Positions 1 to 6,933 of a DNA stretch of 15,145 nt are shown in pieces. A program made the translations under genes and the position numbers. This DNA is from Chloroflexota bacterium (lineage in GTDB: Bacteria; Chloroflexota; Limnocylindria; Limnocylindrales; CSP1-4). Numbering within the stretch: the stretch's first letter is position 1; every line of letters begins with the position of its first letter. The notes under the pieces were generated by a model, which ran no database searches, was not told where the DNA came from, and saw nothing but the letters and a program-made list of their open reading frames with translations. The DNA lies in assembly GCA_016875645.1 (NCBI GenBank), contig VGPE01000045.1:1-15145 (forward strand). The letters are read 5' to 3'.

Positions 1-2
1 AG

Positions 3-986
3 GGTGGCGCCGGCCTGGATACCCTCGCCTATGCCATTGTTATCGAAGAGATCGGGCGGGTCTGGGGCTCGCTCGGGCTGATCGTGGCCGCCCACACCTC
101 GCTGGGTTGCGGGCCGCTGCACCTGGCGGGCTCGCAGGCGCAGAAGGCGCGCTTCCTGGTCCCCATGGCGTCGGGGCAGGTGATCGGTGCCTACGGCCTG
201 ACCGAGCCCGGCGCCGGCAGCGACTCGGCTGGAACGCGAACGACGGCCCGGTTCGAGGACGGCCCGGACGGTGGCACCTGGGTCATCGACGGCGCCAAGC
301 GCTTCATCACCAACGCCGGGCAGGCCGGGACGTACATCGTCAGCGCGCGGACCGGCACGCGCGATGACGGCCAGCCCGAGATCAGCGCCCTCATCGTCAC
401 TGCCGACACGCCGGGCTTCAGCGTCGGGCGGCTCGAGGCGAAGATGGGCCTCCACGCCTCCGCGACCGGCGAGTTGCTCTTCGAGGCGGCGCGGGTGCCC
501 GCCGCGAATCTGCTCGGCGAACGGGGCAGCGGCCACCGGACGTTCCTGCGCACCCTCGATGGCGGGCGGATCTCGGTTGCCGCATTGGCGGTGGGTCTGG
601 CGCAGGCGGCGCTCGACGCGTCGATCCCGTACGCGCAGACGCGCGAGCAGTTCGGTCGCCCGATCGGCTCCTTCCAGGTCGTCGCGTTCCTGATCGCCGA
701 TATGGCCACCGAAATCGAGGCGGCGCGCCAGCTGGTCTGGCGAGCAGCGTGGCTCAAGGACGCGGGCCGGGACTACGGCCTGGCGGCGGCCCAGGCGAAG
801 CTGTTCGCGTCGGAGGTATCGTCGCGCGCCACGAACGCCGGGATCCAGATCCACGGCGGCTACGTCGAGGGATACAAGGTGGAGCGCTACCTGCGCGACG
901 CGAAGCTCACCGAGATCGGGGAGGGGACCAGCCAGATTCAGCGCCTCGTGATCGCACGCCGGATCCTGGGCCTGCGGGTCGTCTAG
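3..986 (+). CDS. Acyl-CoA dehydrogenase, 5'-truncated by window edge
   Basis: FAD-dependent acyl-CoA dehydrogenase, which oxidises an acyl-CoA to the trans-2-enoyl-CoA and passes electrons to electron-transferring flavoprotein. The frame is open from base 3, so 327 residues are visible and roughly the first 50-60 of a usual 380 are missing. Visible family marks are the middle-domain motif YGLTEPGAGSDSAG, the segment WVIDGAKRFITNAG, the C-terminal helix signature TREQFGRPIGSFQ, and the active-site stretch IGEGTSQIQRLVIAR near the end. Its Glu (visible residue 307, codon 921-923) is at the catalytic-base position of short- and branched-chain family members. The protein ends normally and is followed at once by a strong hairpin. 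Substrate chain length or branching cannot be read from this sequence. The family is certain; the specific substrate is not. Confidence 0.95.
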   Translation, partial: GGAGLDTLAYAIVIEEIGRVWGSLGLIVAAHTSLGCGPLHLAGSQAQKARFLVPMASGQVIGAYGLTEPGAGSDSAGTRTTARFEDGPDGGTWVIDGAKRFITNAGQAGTYIVSARTGTRDDGQPEISALIVTADTPGFSVGRLEAKMGLHASATGELLFEAARVPAANLLGERGSGHRTFLRTLDGGRISVAALAVGLAQAALDASIPYAQTREQFGRPIGSFQVVAFLIADMATEIEAARQLVWRAAWLKDAGRDYGLAAAQAKLFASEVSSRATNAGIQIHGGYVEGYKVERYLRDAKLTEIGEGTSQIQRLVIARRILGLRVV

Positions 987-1009
987 GCCCTGCGGCTTCC
1001 CGCAGGGCC
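986..1009. terminator. Bidirectional hairpin terminator between convergent genes
   Basis: A perfect 10-bp stem, GGCCCTGCGG (986-995) with CCGCAGGGCC (1000-1009), closes a CTTC tetraloop. It begins at the last base of the acyl-CoA dehydrogenase stop codon and lies 9 bases from the end of the convergent lipoprotein gene. No T-tract follows, so it is an I-shaped terminator serving both strands by inference. Confidence 0.7.
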
Positions 1010-1018
1010 GGGCCGGGG

Positions 1019-1489
1019 TCAGGTCGGCGCTGGCACGCCCACTCCTGCCACCAGCACCGCTCGCACCGCCTCGCGGAACCCCGGCGCCCAGGGTCCCTCG
1101 CCGATGGCGACGAACGGCGAGGCGTCAAGCGCCTCGTACCGCGCCGGGTCGGCGATGAAGGCCCGCGCGCAGGTGTCGACATCGGCCCGCCGGCGCTCGT
1201 ACGCGTCGCGGTTGCGGAAGATGAACAGGTGGATCCGCACCGGGTCGACCTGGTCGAGGCCGCGCGCCGAGAACGCGATCGCGGGGCCCGCCAGGGTGGC
1301 GTCGTTGCAACCCGGGTCGCCCGAGCGGACCTCGTTGACCAGCACCCCGACCCTGGTCATCTCGCCGACGAGCGTCTCGAAGTCCTGCGGAGTCGGGCGC
1401 GGCGTCTGGCCGATCGGGCCGTTGCAGCCGGCAACCAGCAGTGCGACGAGCAGGCCGAACAAGGTTCGGCGACGAGGCGGGATGAGCAT
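1019..1489 (-). CDS. Small putative lipoprotein, unknown function
   Basis: A 156-residue protein I do not recognise. It starts MLIPPRRRTLFGLLVALLVAGC: a basic N-region, a hydrophobic stretch and a lipobox LVAGC with the lipidated Cys at residue 22. It is therefore predicted to be exported and anchored to the outer face of the membrane. The mature part has two further cysteines (61 and 107) that could form a disulfide, and no repeats. I chose the start at 1489 because it places the signal peptide at the N-terminus; the open frame runs further upstream to 1657 but that extension looks like non-coding translation. No ribosome binding site sits before the ATG. Instead a TAGCCT hexamer (1502-1497) lies 7 bases upstream, suggesting a leaderless transcript. 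It converges on the acyl-CoA dehydrogenase gene and diverges from the DUF1015 gene. Confidence 0.72.
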   Translation of the reverse strand: MLIPPRRRTLFGLLVALLVAGCNGPIGQTPRPTPQDFETLVGEMTRVGVLVNEVRSGDPGCNDATLAGPAIAFSARGLDQVDPVRIHLFIFRNRDAYERRRADVDTCARAFIADPARYEALDASPFVAIGEGPWAPGFREAVRAVLVAGVGVPAPT

Positions 1490-1584
1490 CAGGCCGAGGC
1501 TAGCACCCTCCCCCGCCGGAGGTCCCCCGACGTCCGCGGCCCCCATCGGACGCGCTCGCTGCTGGCCGTTCCCGGGAGCCCGGG

Positions 1585-1590
1585 GTAGCA
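1585..1590 (+). promoter_or_regulatory. Candidate -10 element for the DUF1015 gene
   Basis: TAGCAT lies 59 bases upstream of the GTG at 1650 and is followed by GTTGCC. No good -35 hexamer is visible about 17 bases upstream, so this rests on the -10 match alone. Confidence 0.35.
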
Positions 1591-1649
1591 TGTTGCCTCG
1601 AGACCGATAGGGCGCCCGCCTCGCCCCGGCCATCCATTCTGAGGCACCA

Positions 1650-2969
1650 GTGCCCACGATCCGCCCGTTCCGCGCGCTCCGCTACGACGCCGAGACCGTC
1701 GGGGACCTGGACATGGTCGTTGCACCGCCCTACGACGTCATCCGGCCCGCCGAGCACCAGGTGCTGCTCCTGCGCAGCCCGCACAACATCGTCCGGCTCG
1801 ATCTGCCGACCGACGAGCCCGGGGACGAGACCGGCGATCGCCAGCGGCGCGCGGCGCGGATCCTGGCCGGCTGGCGGTCTGACGGGACGCTCCGCAAGGA
1901 CCCCCGGCCGTCGATCTATGTCTACGAACAGGGCTACACCGTTCCCGGCACGGACGTTGAGCGGACTCAGCGCGGGTTCTTCGCGCGGCTGCGGCTGGAG
2001 CCCTTCGGCCCGGGCGGGGGTGTGCTGCCGCACGAGAAGACGCTGGCGGCGCCTCGTGAGGACCGCTACCTGCTGTTGCGCGCGACCGGTGTCAACACGA
2101 GCCCAGTCGTCGGGCTGTACGACGAGCCGAGCGGCCGGGCCCGGCGGATCCTGGCTGACCTCACCGCCGACGCAGCGCCCGTTTTCGACGTGCTCGATGA
2201 CGATCGCACGCGCCATCGCCTGTGGGTGGTGCCCGTTGAGAGCGAGGGCGAGGGTCCCGTCACAGAGCTGGTCGCCCTTGCCGCCGCCACTCCGATTATG
2301 ATCGCGGACGGCCACCACCGCTACGAGACGGCGCTGCGCTACCGCGACGAGCGCCGGATGACCCGCTCCTGCGAAGAGGACCCAGCGTTCGACTACCTGC
2401 TGATGCTCTTCCTCGCGACCGACGAGCCGCTGACCGTCCTGCCGACGCATCGGGTGGTGCGGAACCTGGAGGACGCGTCGGGCGACGCGATCCGCGCACG
2501 CCTGGGCGATTTCTTCGACGTCAGCCCTGTCGGTGCCCAGGACGACCTCGTGGCGGCCTTCAACCGAGCCGCGCTCCAGCCAGGAGGCCGCGGCCGGTTC
2601 GGCGCCTGGTGGCGGACCGGCGGCGCGCTGCTCGAGGCACGTCCCGTGGCGGAGGTCGCACCATCCAACAAGGGAGAGGCGGTGCGCGAGCTTGACGTCA
2701 CGCGGCTCGGAGTTGTCCTCGAACGCGGCTTCGGAATCGACGCGCAACAGGTTGCCGGCGGTCGCGTCGGCTATACCAAGTCGGCCGCAGAGGCCGTCGA
2801 GCTCGTCGACGGCCACACGGACGGGGCCGACCTTGCCTTCCTGCTCGAGCCGACGCCCGTGAACTCCGTTGCCGCGGTGGCGCGTTCCGGCGATGTGATG
2901 CCGCAGAAATCGACGTATTTCTACCCGAAGGCCCTGAGCGGTCTGCTCGTGAATCCCCTCGAATGGTGA
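1650..2969 (+). CDS. DUF1015 family protein (SerK-like)
   Basis: A 439-residue DUF1015 protein, full length for the family. Marks include the N-terminus IRPFRALRYD followed by VVAPPYDVI, the segment GGGVLPHEKTLAAPREDRY, the ParB-like motif ADGHHRYETALRYRDE (about residues 219-234), and the C-terminal signature MPQKSTYFYPKALSGLLV. An archaeal member of this family (Thermococcus SerK) is a free-serine kinase with a ParB-like fold. Most bacterial members are uncharacterised, so kinase activity here is only a possibility. The GTG start at 1650 has GAGG 5 bases upstream (1641-1644) and puts the canonical N-terminus right at the start. The last 7 bases overlap the next gene, indicating translational coupling with the hydrolase. 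No serine- or cysteine-synthesis genes are nearby to support a serine-kinase role. Confidence 0.93.
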   Translation: MPTIRPFRALRYDAETVGDLDMVVAPPYDVIRPAEHQVLLLRSPHNIVRLDLPTDEPGDETGDRQRRAARILAGWRSDGTLRKDPRPSIYVYEQGYTVPGTDVERTQRGFFARLRLEPFGPGGGVLPHEKTLAAPREDRYLLLRATGVNTSPVVGLYDEPSGRARRILADLTADAAPVFDVLDDDRTRHRLWVVPVESEGEGPVTELVALAAATPIMIADGHHRYETALRYRDERRMTRSCEEDPAFDYLLMLFLATDEPLTVLPTHRVVRNLEDASGDAIRARLGDFFDVSPVGAQDDLVAAFNRAALQPGGRGRFGAWWRTGGALLEARPVAEVAPSNKGEAVRELDVTRLGVVLERGFGIDAQQVAGGRVGYTKSAAEAVELVDGHTDGADLAFLLEPTPVNSVAAVARSGDVMPQKSTYFYPKALSGLLVNPLEW

Positions 2970-3925
2970 ATGGCGATGACAAGGGACGACCCTCGGGCCG
3001 CCCGCACCTGATGGACGATCTGACGCTCGACGGGATCGGTGCTGACGGCACTCGCGGCCCGGTGCGCATGCCCAGCCGCCCCAGCCCGCCCGTCCCGCCG
3101 AACGGACGTCCGGTCCGCAAGGACGAGATCGAACTGCCGGACCGCGGGCTCTACATCGAGTCGTGGTTGCCCGAGCGACGCTCGCGGCGCAAGCCACTGG
3201 TGTTCGTGCACGGCGAGCTGGCCGGGTCATGGCTCTGGGAGCGCTACCTGGCGTTCTTCGCGAGTCGTGGCTGGGAGGGTCACGCGCTCAACCTGCGCAA
3301 CCATTTCTGGTCACAGACCGCCGACCCGACATCACTTTCGTTCGAGACCTACGTCGACGACGTTGTGGCGGCCCTGGACCGGCTTGGTCCCGAGGCCGTC
3401 GCGGTGGGCCATGGCATGGGCGGCCTCCTGGTGCTCAAGGCGGCCGAGCGCCACCGGCCCACGGGCCTCATCCTCCTGAGCTCGGAGCTGCCAGCTGGCG
3501 TCCGGCCGCCCGTCCGCCCATTCGAGCTGAGCGAAGTGCCCGACGTGTACGGGCGGTCGCAGATCGGCTGGTCCACGCTGCCCGAGAAGCTCCAGCGCGA
3601 CCACCGGGACCTGACGCTCGCGGACGTCCTGCGGATCCAGCATCTGCTCGGCCAGAAGCCGCGCGAATCCGGTCGTGCGCGGCGCACCATGCTGCGCGGG
3701 GTGGAGATCGCGCGCGAGCGCCTGGCCGGGGTGCCGCGCCTCGTCATCGGGGCCGGCCTGGACCGCCACGTGCCCGAAGCCTCCAGCCAGCAGCTGGCCG
3801 AATGGCTCGGGGCTGACTATGAGCCATACGGTGCCCATTCCCACTACGGGCTGGTCCTCGCCGAGAACGGCTACCTGCAGGTCGCAGAACGGATCAAGGC
3901 GTTCCTGGACTCACACAAGCTGTAG
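2963..3925 (+). CDS. Alpha/beta hydrolase fold protein lacking the nucleophile serine
   Basis: A 320-residue alpha/beta-hydrolase fold protein. Residues 1 to about 55 are a polar, Pro/Arg-rich extension. The core has an oxyanion-hole segment FVHGELAGSW (81-90), the nucleophile-elbow strand AVAVGHGMGG (145-154), an acid-loop GAGLDRHVPE with Asp267, and AHSHYGLV with His294 near the C-terminus. In catalytic relatives the elbow reads G-H-S-M-G-G; here residue 151 is Gly (codon GGC, 3413-3415), one base from AGC serine. Asp and His are in place but the nucleophile is not, so ordinary ester or lipase chemistry is unlikely unless this is a read error. It might instead bind a ligand, act as a lyase-like fold member, or use another residue. 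The ATG overlaps the end of the DUF1015 gene by 7 bases and has no separate ribosome binding site, implying coupled translation. Confidence 0.88.
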   Translation: MVNGDDKGRPSGRPHLMDDLTLDGIGADGTRGPVRMPSRPSPPVPPNGRPVRKDEIELPDRGLYIESWLPERRSRRKPLVFVHGELAGSWLWERYLAFFASRGWEGHALNLRNHFWSQTADPTSLSFETYVDDVVAALDRLGPEAVAVGHGMGGLLVLKAAERHRPTGLILLSSELPAGVRPPVRPFELSEVPDVYGRSQIGWSTLPEKLQRDHRDLTLADVLRIQHLLGQKPRESGRARRTMLRGVEIARERLAGVPRLVIGAGLDRHVPEASSQQLAEWLGADYEPYGAHSHYGLVLAENGYLQVAERIKAFLDSHKL

Positions 3926-3964
3926 GCGGATCCGACGGGGCGCACCGGGCGGCGCCAGCGCAGG

Positions 3965-3994
3965 TTGTCGCTGGGCGGGGGTCGCTGCTATCAT
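3965..3994 (+). promoter_or_regulatory. Promoter of tRNA-Glu
   Basis: TTGTCG (3965-3970) and TATCAT (3989-3994) are separated by 18 bases, a good sigma-70-type match. The -10 is followed by CGCCCG. Transcription would start near 4001, about 30 bases before the mature tRNA. Confidence 0.6.
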
Positions 3995-4029
3995 CGCCCG
4001 CGGTGAAGCGGCCCAGCCGCCGCCGCCCC

Positions 4030-4106
4030 GCCGCATTCGTCTAGAGGCCCAGGACACCGCCCTCTCAAGGCGGAGATCACCGGTTCGAATCCGGTATGCG
4101 GTACCA
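4030..4106 (+). tRNA. tRNA-Glu (anticodon CTC)
   Basis: All arms fold. The acceptor GCCGCAT (4030-4036) pairs with ATGCGGT (4096-4102) with one G-T wobble at the first pair. The D arm is GTCT/GGAC, and the anticodon stem CCGCC/GGCGG encloses the loop CTCTCAA. The anticodon CTC (4064-4066) reads GAG. The T arm is ACCGG-TTCGAAT-CCGGT. The discriminator is A (4103) and the CCA end (4104-4106) is encoded. The body closely follows the general bacterial tRNA-Glu pattern, including the D region AGAGGCCCA. It sits between the hydrolase gene and a strong terminator and has its own promoter, so it is probably a single-gene transcription unit. Confidence 0.97.
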
Positions 4107-4120
4107 GGCTGCTTCCTTCT

Positions 4121-4158
4121 ACGCCCCCGGACCGCGCCCGGGGGCGTTCCCTTTTCTC
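4121..4158 (+). terminator. Rho-independent terminator of tRNA-Glu
   Basis: ACGCCCCCGG (4121-4130) pairs perfectly with CCGGGGGCGT (4138-4147) across a 7-base loop, followed by the pyrimidine/T-rich tail TCCCTTTTCTC. It lies 14 bases after the tRNA. Confidence 0.85.
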
Positions 4159-4537
4159 GCCCTCCGGGACGACCGTACGCGTCGGCCGGCCGCGGTGCCG
4201 AGAACTGCCCAGGTTGCATGCCTTCGCTCCCATCGTCACGCCGGGGGCGCTTGTCCGGCGCCTTCGGCGCGCTGAACCCGTGGCTCTGGGAGCCGTTGCC
4301 GATCGTGGCGACGCTGGTGGCGTGAGTCCGGCTCGCATCGGGGTCCTGCTGGCCTTCTGTCGGGCCTTGACTGCAGCGGTGTCGCGCGCGTAGCGCCCTC
4401 AGCGTGACGGCGTGAGGCACTGCCGGAGGGCAGCGTGGCCGCCGATCCTCGGGCCGACCGACCGCGTGGACCGCGGCCCGTAGCCTGCCCGTCGCCCTAC
4501 ACTCGGGAGGCAACGTCACAGCCAGAGGGGCCCACTT
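4159..4537. other. Intergenic region upstream of the DgcN-like gene
   Basis: No convincing gene. A 35-codon frame starting at 4218 lacks a ribosome binding site and family resemblance. A short hairpin CTGCC/GGCAG (4420-4433, loop GGAG) is present. The TACACT hexamer at 4498-4503 is a candidate -10 element for the following gene. The rest shows nothing I can identify. Confidence 0.5.
4498..4503 (+). promoter_or_regulatory. Candidate -10 element of the dgcN-dgcA operon
   Basis: TACACT, 34 bases before the GTG at 4538, would give a leader of about 28 bases containing the ribosome binding site AGAGGGG (4524-4530). No clear -35 is seen. Confidence 0.35.
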
Positions 4538-5632
4538 GTGATTCCGTCGCCCGATCGTCGGTTCGTCATCCTGGCCGAGGGCATGTTCGGTGGCGACGCC
4601 TCCAAGACGGCCCGGGGCGTCATCAAGTACTCCTCGATTCCGACCATCGCGGTGATCGATTCGACCAAGGCGGGACGCACGGTCGGCGATGTGATCGGCG
4701 CGATCGCATCCGGCGGTCATGTCGACATCCCCATCGTCGCAACGCTTGGCGAAGCCCTCGCCATGATCCCGCGCCCCACGACGCTCGTGATCGGCGTGGC
4801 CCCCGCGGGCGGCAAGCTCTCGCCCGCGTGGCGGTCGACGATCCAGCAGGCGCTCGACGACGGCCTCGACGTGGTCAACGGCCTGCACATGTTCCTCTCG
4901 GACGACCCCGAGTTCACGGCCGCGGCCGCGCGCAGCGGCGCCAGGATCTACGACTTCCGGCGACCGCCCGAGCGGATGGAGGTGGCGAGCGGCCGAGAGC
5001 ACCTGCCCGGCCGCAAGGTGATCCTCACCGTCGGCACCGACTGCGCATCGGGGAAGATGGGCGTCTCGCTCGAGCTGGCGAGGGCTGCCCGGGAGGCGGG
5101 TCTCACCGCGTCCATGGCGCCCACGGGCCAGACGGGCATGATGATCGAAGGCTGGGGCGTGGCGATTGACCGCGTGGCCGCGGACTTCATCCAGGGCACT
5201 GTCGAATGGCTCACCGAGCAGGCCGAACAGCGCGGCGAGTGGGTCATCGTCGAGGGCCAGGGCTCGCTCGACCACTTCGCGTACTCGTCGGTGACGCTCG
5301 CGCTGATCCACGGCGCGCGTCCGCACGGCATGGTGATGGTCCATCAGGCCGGGCGGGAGGCGCACCACGCGTTCGAGCACTGCGGCCGCCTCGCGAAGCT
5401 GCGTTCGCTCGAGCAGCACATCGAGGCGCACGAGGTCATCGCCGCACTGGTGGAACCCTCCAGGGTGATCGCGATCGCGCTCAACACCTCGTTCTACCCG
5501 GACGACGCTGAGGCACGGCGCATCATCGCCGAAACCGAGGCCCGGACCGGCCTCCCGACCGACGATCCGTACCGCTTCGGGCCCGGCCCCCTCTTCTCAC
5601 GGATCCGAACGGCCGTGGAGGCAGTGGCATGA
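4538..5632 (+). CDS. dgcN: DUF1611 protein, DgcN-like D-glutamate N-acetyltransferase
   Basis: A 364-residue DUF1611 protein. The N-terminal domain (about 1-145) begins with a Rossmann-like strand RRFVILAEGMFGG and contains KYSSIPTIAVIDSTKAG. The C-terminal domain (about 155-364) has a P-loop-like GTDCASGKMG (166-175), then PTGQTGMMIEGWG (195-207) and VEGQGSLDHFAYS (238-250). Relatives paired with an enolase-superfamily racemase have been shown to be D-glutamate N-acetyltransferases (DgcN), acting before DgcA in D-glutamate catabolism in marine bacteria and haloarchaea. The pairing here, with ATGA overlap, is the main reason for the specific name. The family's P-loop resemblance has also produced generic NTPase and epimerase labels. 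GTG at 4538 has AGAGGGG 7 bases upstream. Family is near certain; substrate is inferred from family and context. Confidence 0.85.
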   Translation: MIPSPDRRFVILAEGMFGGDASKTARGVIKYSSIPTIAVIDSTKAGRTVGDVIGAIASGGHVDIPIVATLGEALAMIPRPTTLVIGVAPAGGKLSPAWRSTIQQALDDGLDVVNGLHMFLSDDPEFTAAAARSGARIYDFRRPPERMEVASGREHLPGRKVILTVGTDCASGKMGVSLELARAAREAGLTASMAPTGQTGMMIEGWGVAIDRVAADFIQGTVEWLTEQAEQRGEWVIVEGQGSLDHFAYSSVTLALIHGARPHGMVMVHQAGREAHHAFEHCGRLAKLRSLEQHIEAHEVIAALVEPSRVIAIALNTSFYPDDAEARRIIAETEARTGLPTDDPYRFGPGPLFSRIRTAVEAVA

Positions 5633-6693
5633 CGTACCGCGTCACTCACGAGCCGTACACGCTCGCGTTTCGCGACCCGTTCGTCATCGCCCGGGCCACT
5701 GACACCCGTGCCGCGCGCACGATCATCACCCACGTGCGCGACGAGGCACGCGGCGACGAGGGGGTCGGCGAGTCGTTCGCGGAGCCGTACTACGGCGAGA
5801 CGATGGACACGGTGCCCGTTGTCCTCCCGCTGCTCGCCCGCGCTGCGAGTGCCCTCGCCGATGAGCTTGCGGCCGCCGACCGCGGCCGGGCGCTGGCTGC
5901 CCTCGAGGCCGCGTCTGCGGCGATGGACCGCGCCATCGGGCACCACGGTGGTGCGAAGGCGGGGATCGACATCGCCCTCCACGATCTTGTCGGCAAGCGG
6001 TTGGGGTTGCCCGTCCACGAACTGCTCGGTCTCTCGGCCGACATTCCGCCGACCGACTTCACCCTGGGCATCGACGAGCCGCACGTCGTGGCCGAGCGCG
6101 CGAAGCGTGCCTCGAAATTTCCCGCGCTCAAGATCAAGCTGGGTGGGCCCGGCGACATGGCGACACTCGAGGCCGTCCGTGCGGTGTACAGCGGCCCGAT
6201 TCGCGTCGACGCGAACACCGGCTGGCAGCCGGAGCCGGCAGCGCGGCTCATCCCCGAGCTGATCCGGCTCGGCGTGGAACTCATCGAGCAGCCGTTCCCG
6301 GCCCATCGCCTCGATCAACTGGGCTGGCTCCAGGAGCGGTCAAGCCTGCCGATCGTGGCCGACGAAAGCTCGGTCACCATCGATGACCTCCACGGCCTCG
6401 TGGGCGTCGTCCACGGCGTCAACGTGAAGCTCTCCAAGTGCGGTGGGGTCGGGCCCGCCAGGCGGATGCTGGAGCGGGCGCGGGAACTCGGCTTCAAGAC
6501 GTTTCTGGGCTGCATGGAAGAGACCACCGTGGGCATCGCAGCGTCGGCGTCCGTCGCTTCACTCGCCGACTGGGTCGACCTCGATGGCAACCTGCTGCTT
6601 GCCGAGGACCCGTACGCGGGCCTCGAACTCGGCGCCGACTGCCGCTGGCGGCTCTCGCCGGAGCCCGGACTGGGCGTTCGCCCCCGAGCCTGA
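5629..6693 (+). CDS. dgcA: Enolase-superfamily racemase, DgcA-like (N-acetyl-D-Glu racemase / dipeptide epimerase)
   Basis: A 354-residue member of the muconate-lactonising/dipeptide-epimerase subgroup of the enolase superfamily. The catalytic set is complete: KxK as ALKIKLGG with Lys168 and Lys170; metal ligands Asp194 (RVDANTGW), Glu220 (IEQPF) and Asp245 (ADES); the opposing Lys267 in VNVKLSKCGG; and the C-terminal GCMEETTVG loop at 294-302. Such two-lysine enzymes invert the alpha carbon through an enediolate. With an upstream DUF1611 partner the expected reaction is N-acetyl-D-glutamate to N-acetyl-L-glutamate. L-Ala-D/L-Glu epimerase activity in cell-wall recycling is the main alternative. 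Its ATG overlaps the dgcN stop (ATGA) and has GGAGG 7 bases upstream (5617-5621), so the two are co-translated. No deacetylase to release L-glutamate is evident in this window. Confidence 0.9.
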   Translation: MTYRVTHEPYTLAFRDPFVIARATDTRAARTIITHVRDEARGDEGVGESFAEPYYGETMDTVPVVLPLLARAASALADELAAADRGRALAALEAASAAMDRAIGHHGGAKAGIDIALHDLVGKRLGLPVHELLGLSADIPPTDFTLGIDEPHVVAERAKRASKFPALKIKLGGPGDMATLEAVRAVYSGPIRVDANTGWQPEPAARLIPELIRLGVELIEQPFPAHRLDQLGWLQERSSLPIVADESSVTIDDLHGLVGVVHGVNVKLSKCGGVGPARRMLERARELGFKTFLGCMEETTVGIAASASVASLADWVDLDGNLLLAEDPYAGLELGADCRWRLSPEPGLGVRPRA

Positions 6694-6803
6694 CCGGCTC
6701 ATCCCCGTCGGTCGGGCGAGGCATCCACAGGCCGTTCGCCGGGTGTGGAGAAGATCCCCGGTCTTTCGTGGAGAAAGCCCTTTCGGGCGTTCGCGGCCCC
6801 TCG

Positions 6804-6809
6804 TAGCAT
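6804..6809 (+). promoter_or_regulatory. Candidate -10 element with long structured leader
   Basis: TAGCAT followed by CTCGCC, upstream of the gene at 6934. It would give a leader of about 118 bases containing the hairpin at 6866-6912. The -35 is not clear. Confidence 0.35.
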
Positions 6810-6865
6810 CTCGCCACCGGTGAGGGACGCCCGATTGGGAGAGGGGGCGCCAACCGGCCATTAGT

Positions 6866-6912
6866 CCGAACGCGGCCGGGATGCGGTGCGGGGTTCGCAT
6901 GCCCGGATTCGG
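6866..6912 (+). promoter_or_regulatory. Imperfect leader hairpin upstream of the 6934 gene
   Basis: CCGAA (6866-6870) pairs with TTCGG (6908-6912). CCGGG (6876-6880) pairs with CCCGG (6902-6906), and ATGCG (6881-6885) with CGCAT (6896-6900). There is one bulged G at 6901, an asymmetric internal loop and a 10-base apical loop. It ends 8 bases before the ribosome binding site at 6921-6928. It does not match a riboswitch class I know. Confidence 0.35.
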
Positions 6913-6933
6913 CTTCGGCGGGGGAGGACGTTG

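Noticed and set aside
1500..3230. 576-residue minus-strand frame
   Set aside because: Antisense to the DUF1015 gene; Arg/Pro/Gly-rich composition without family resemblance, as expected from high-GC shadows.
4030..4106. tRNA-Glu as an integration site of a mobile element
   Set aside because: No integrase gene and no second copy of the tRNA 3' end was seen in the window.
4218..4325. 35-codon frame after tRNA-Glu
   Set aside because: No ribosome binding site, no recognisable sequence; composition is that of random high-GC DNA.
3991..4338. Minus-strand frame with TGFEPVISALRGRCPGPLD
   Set aside because: This phrase is antisense tRNA translation and recurs in databases as a spurious hypothetical protein.
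3911..5431. Long minus-strand frame, including a stretch like TGDLRLERAVSWASRRM
   Set aside because: It is antisense to tRNA-Glu and dgcN. The apparent conserved peptide is the well-known artefact of translating a tRNA gene on the wrong strand.
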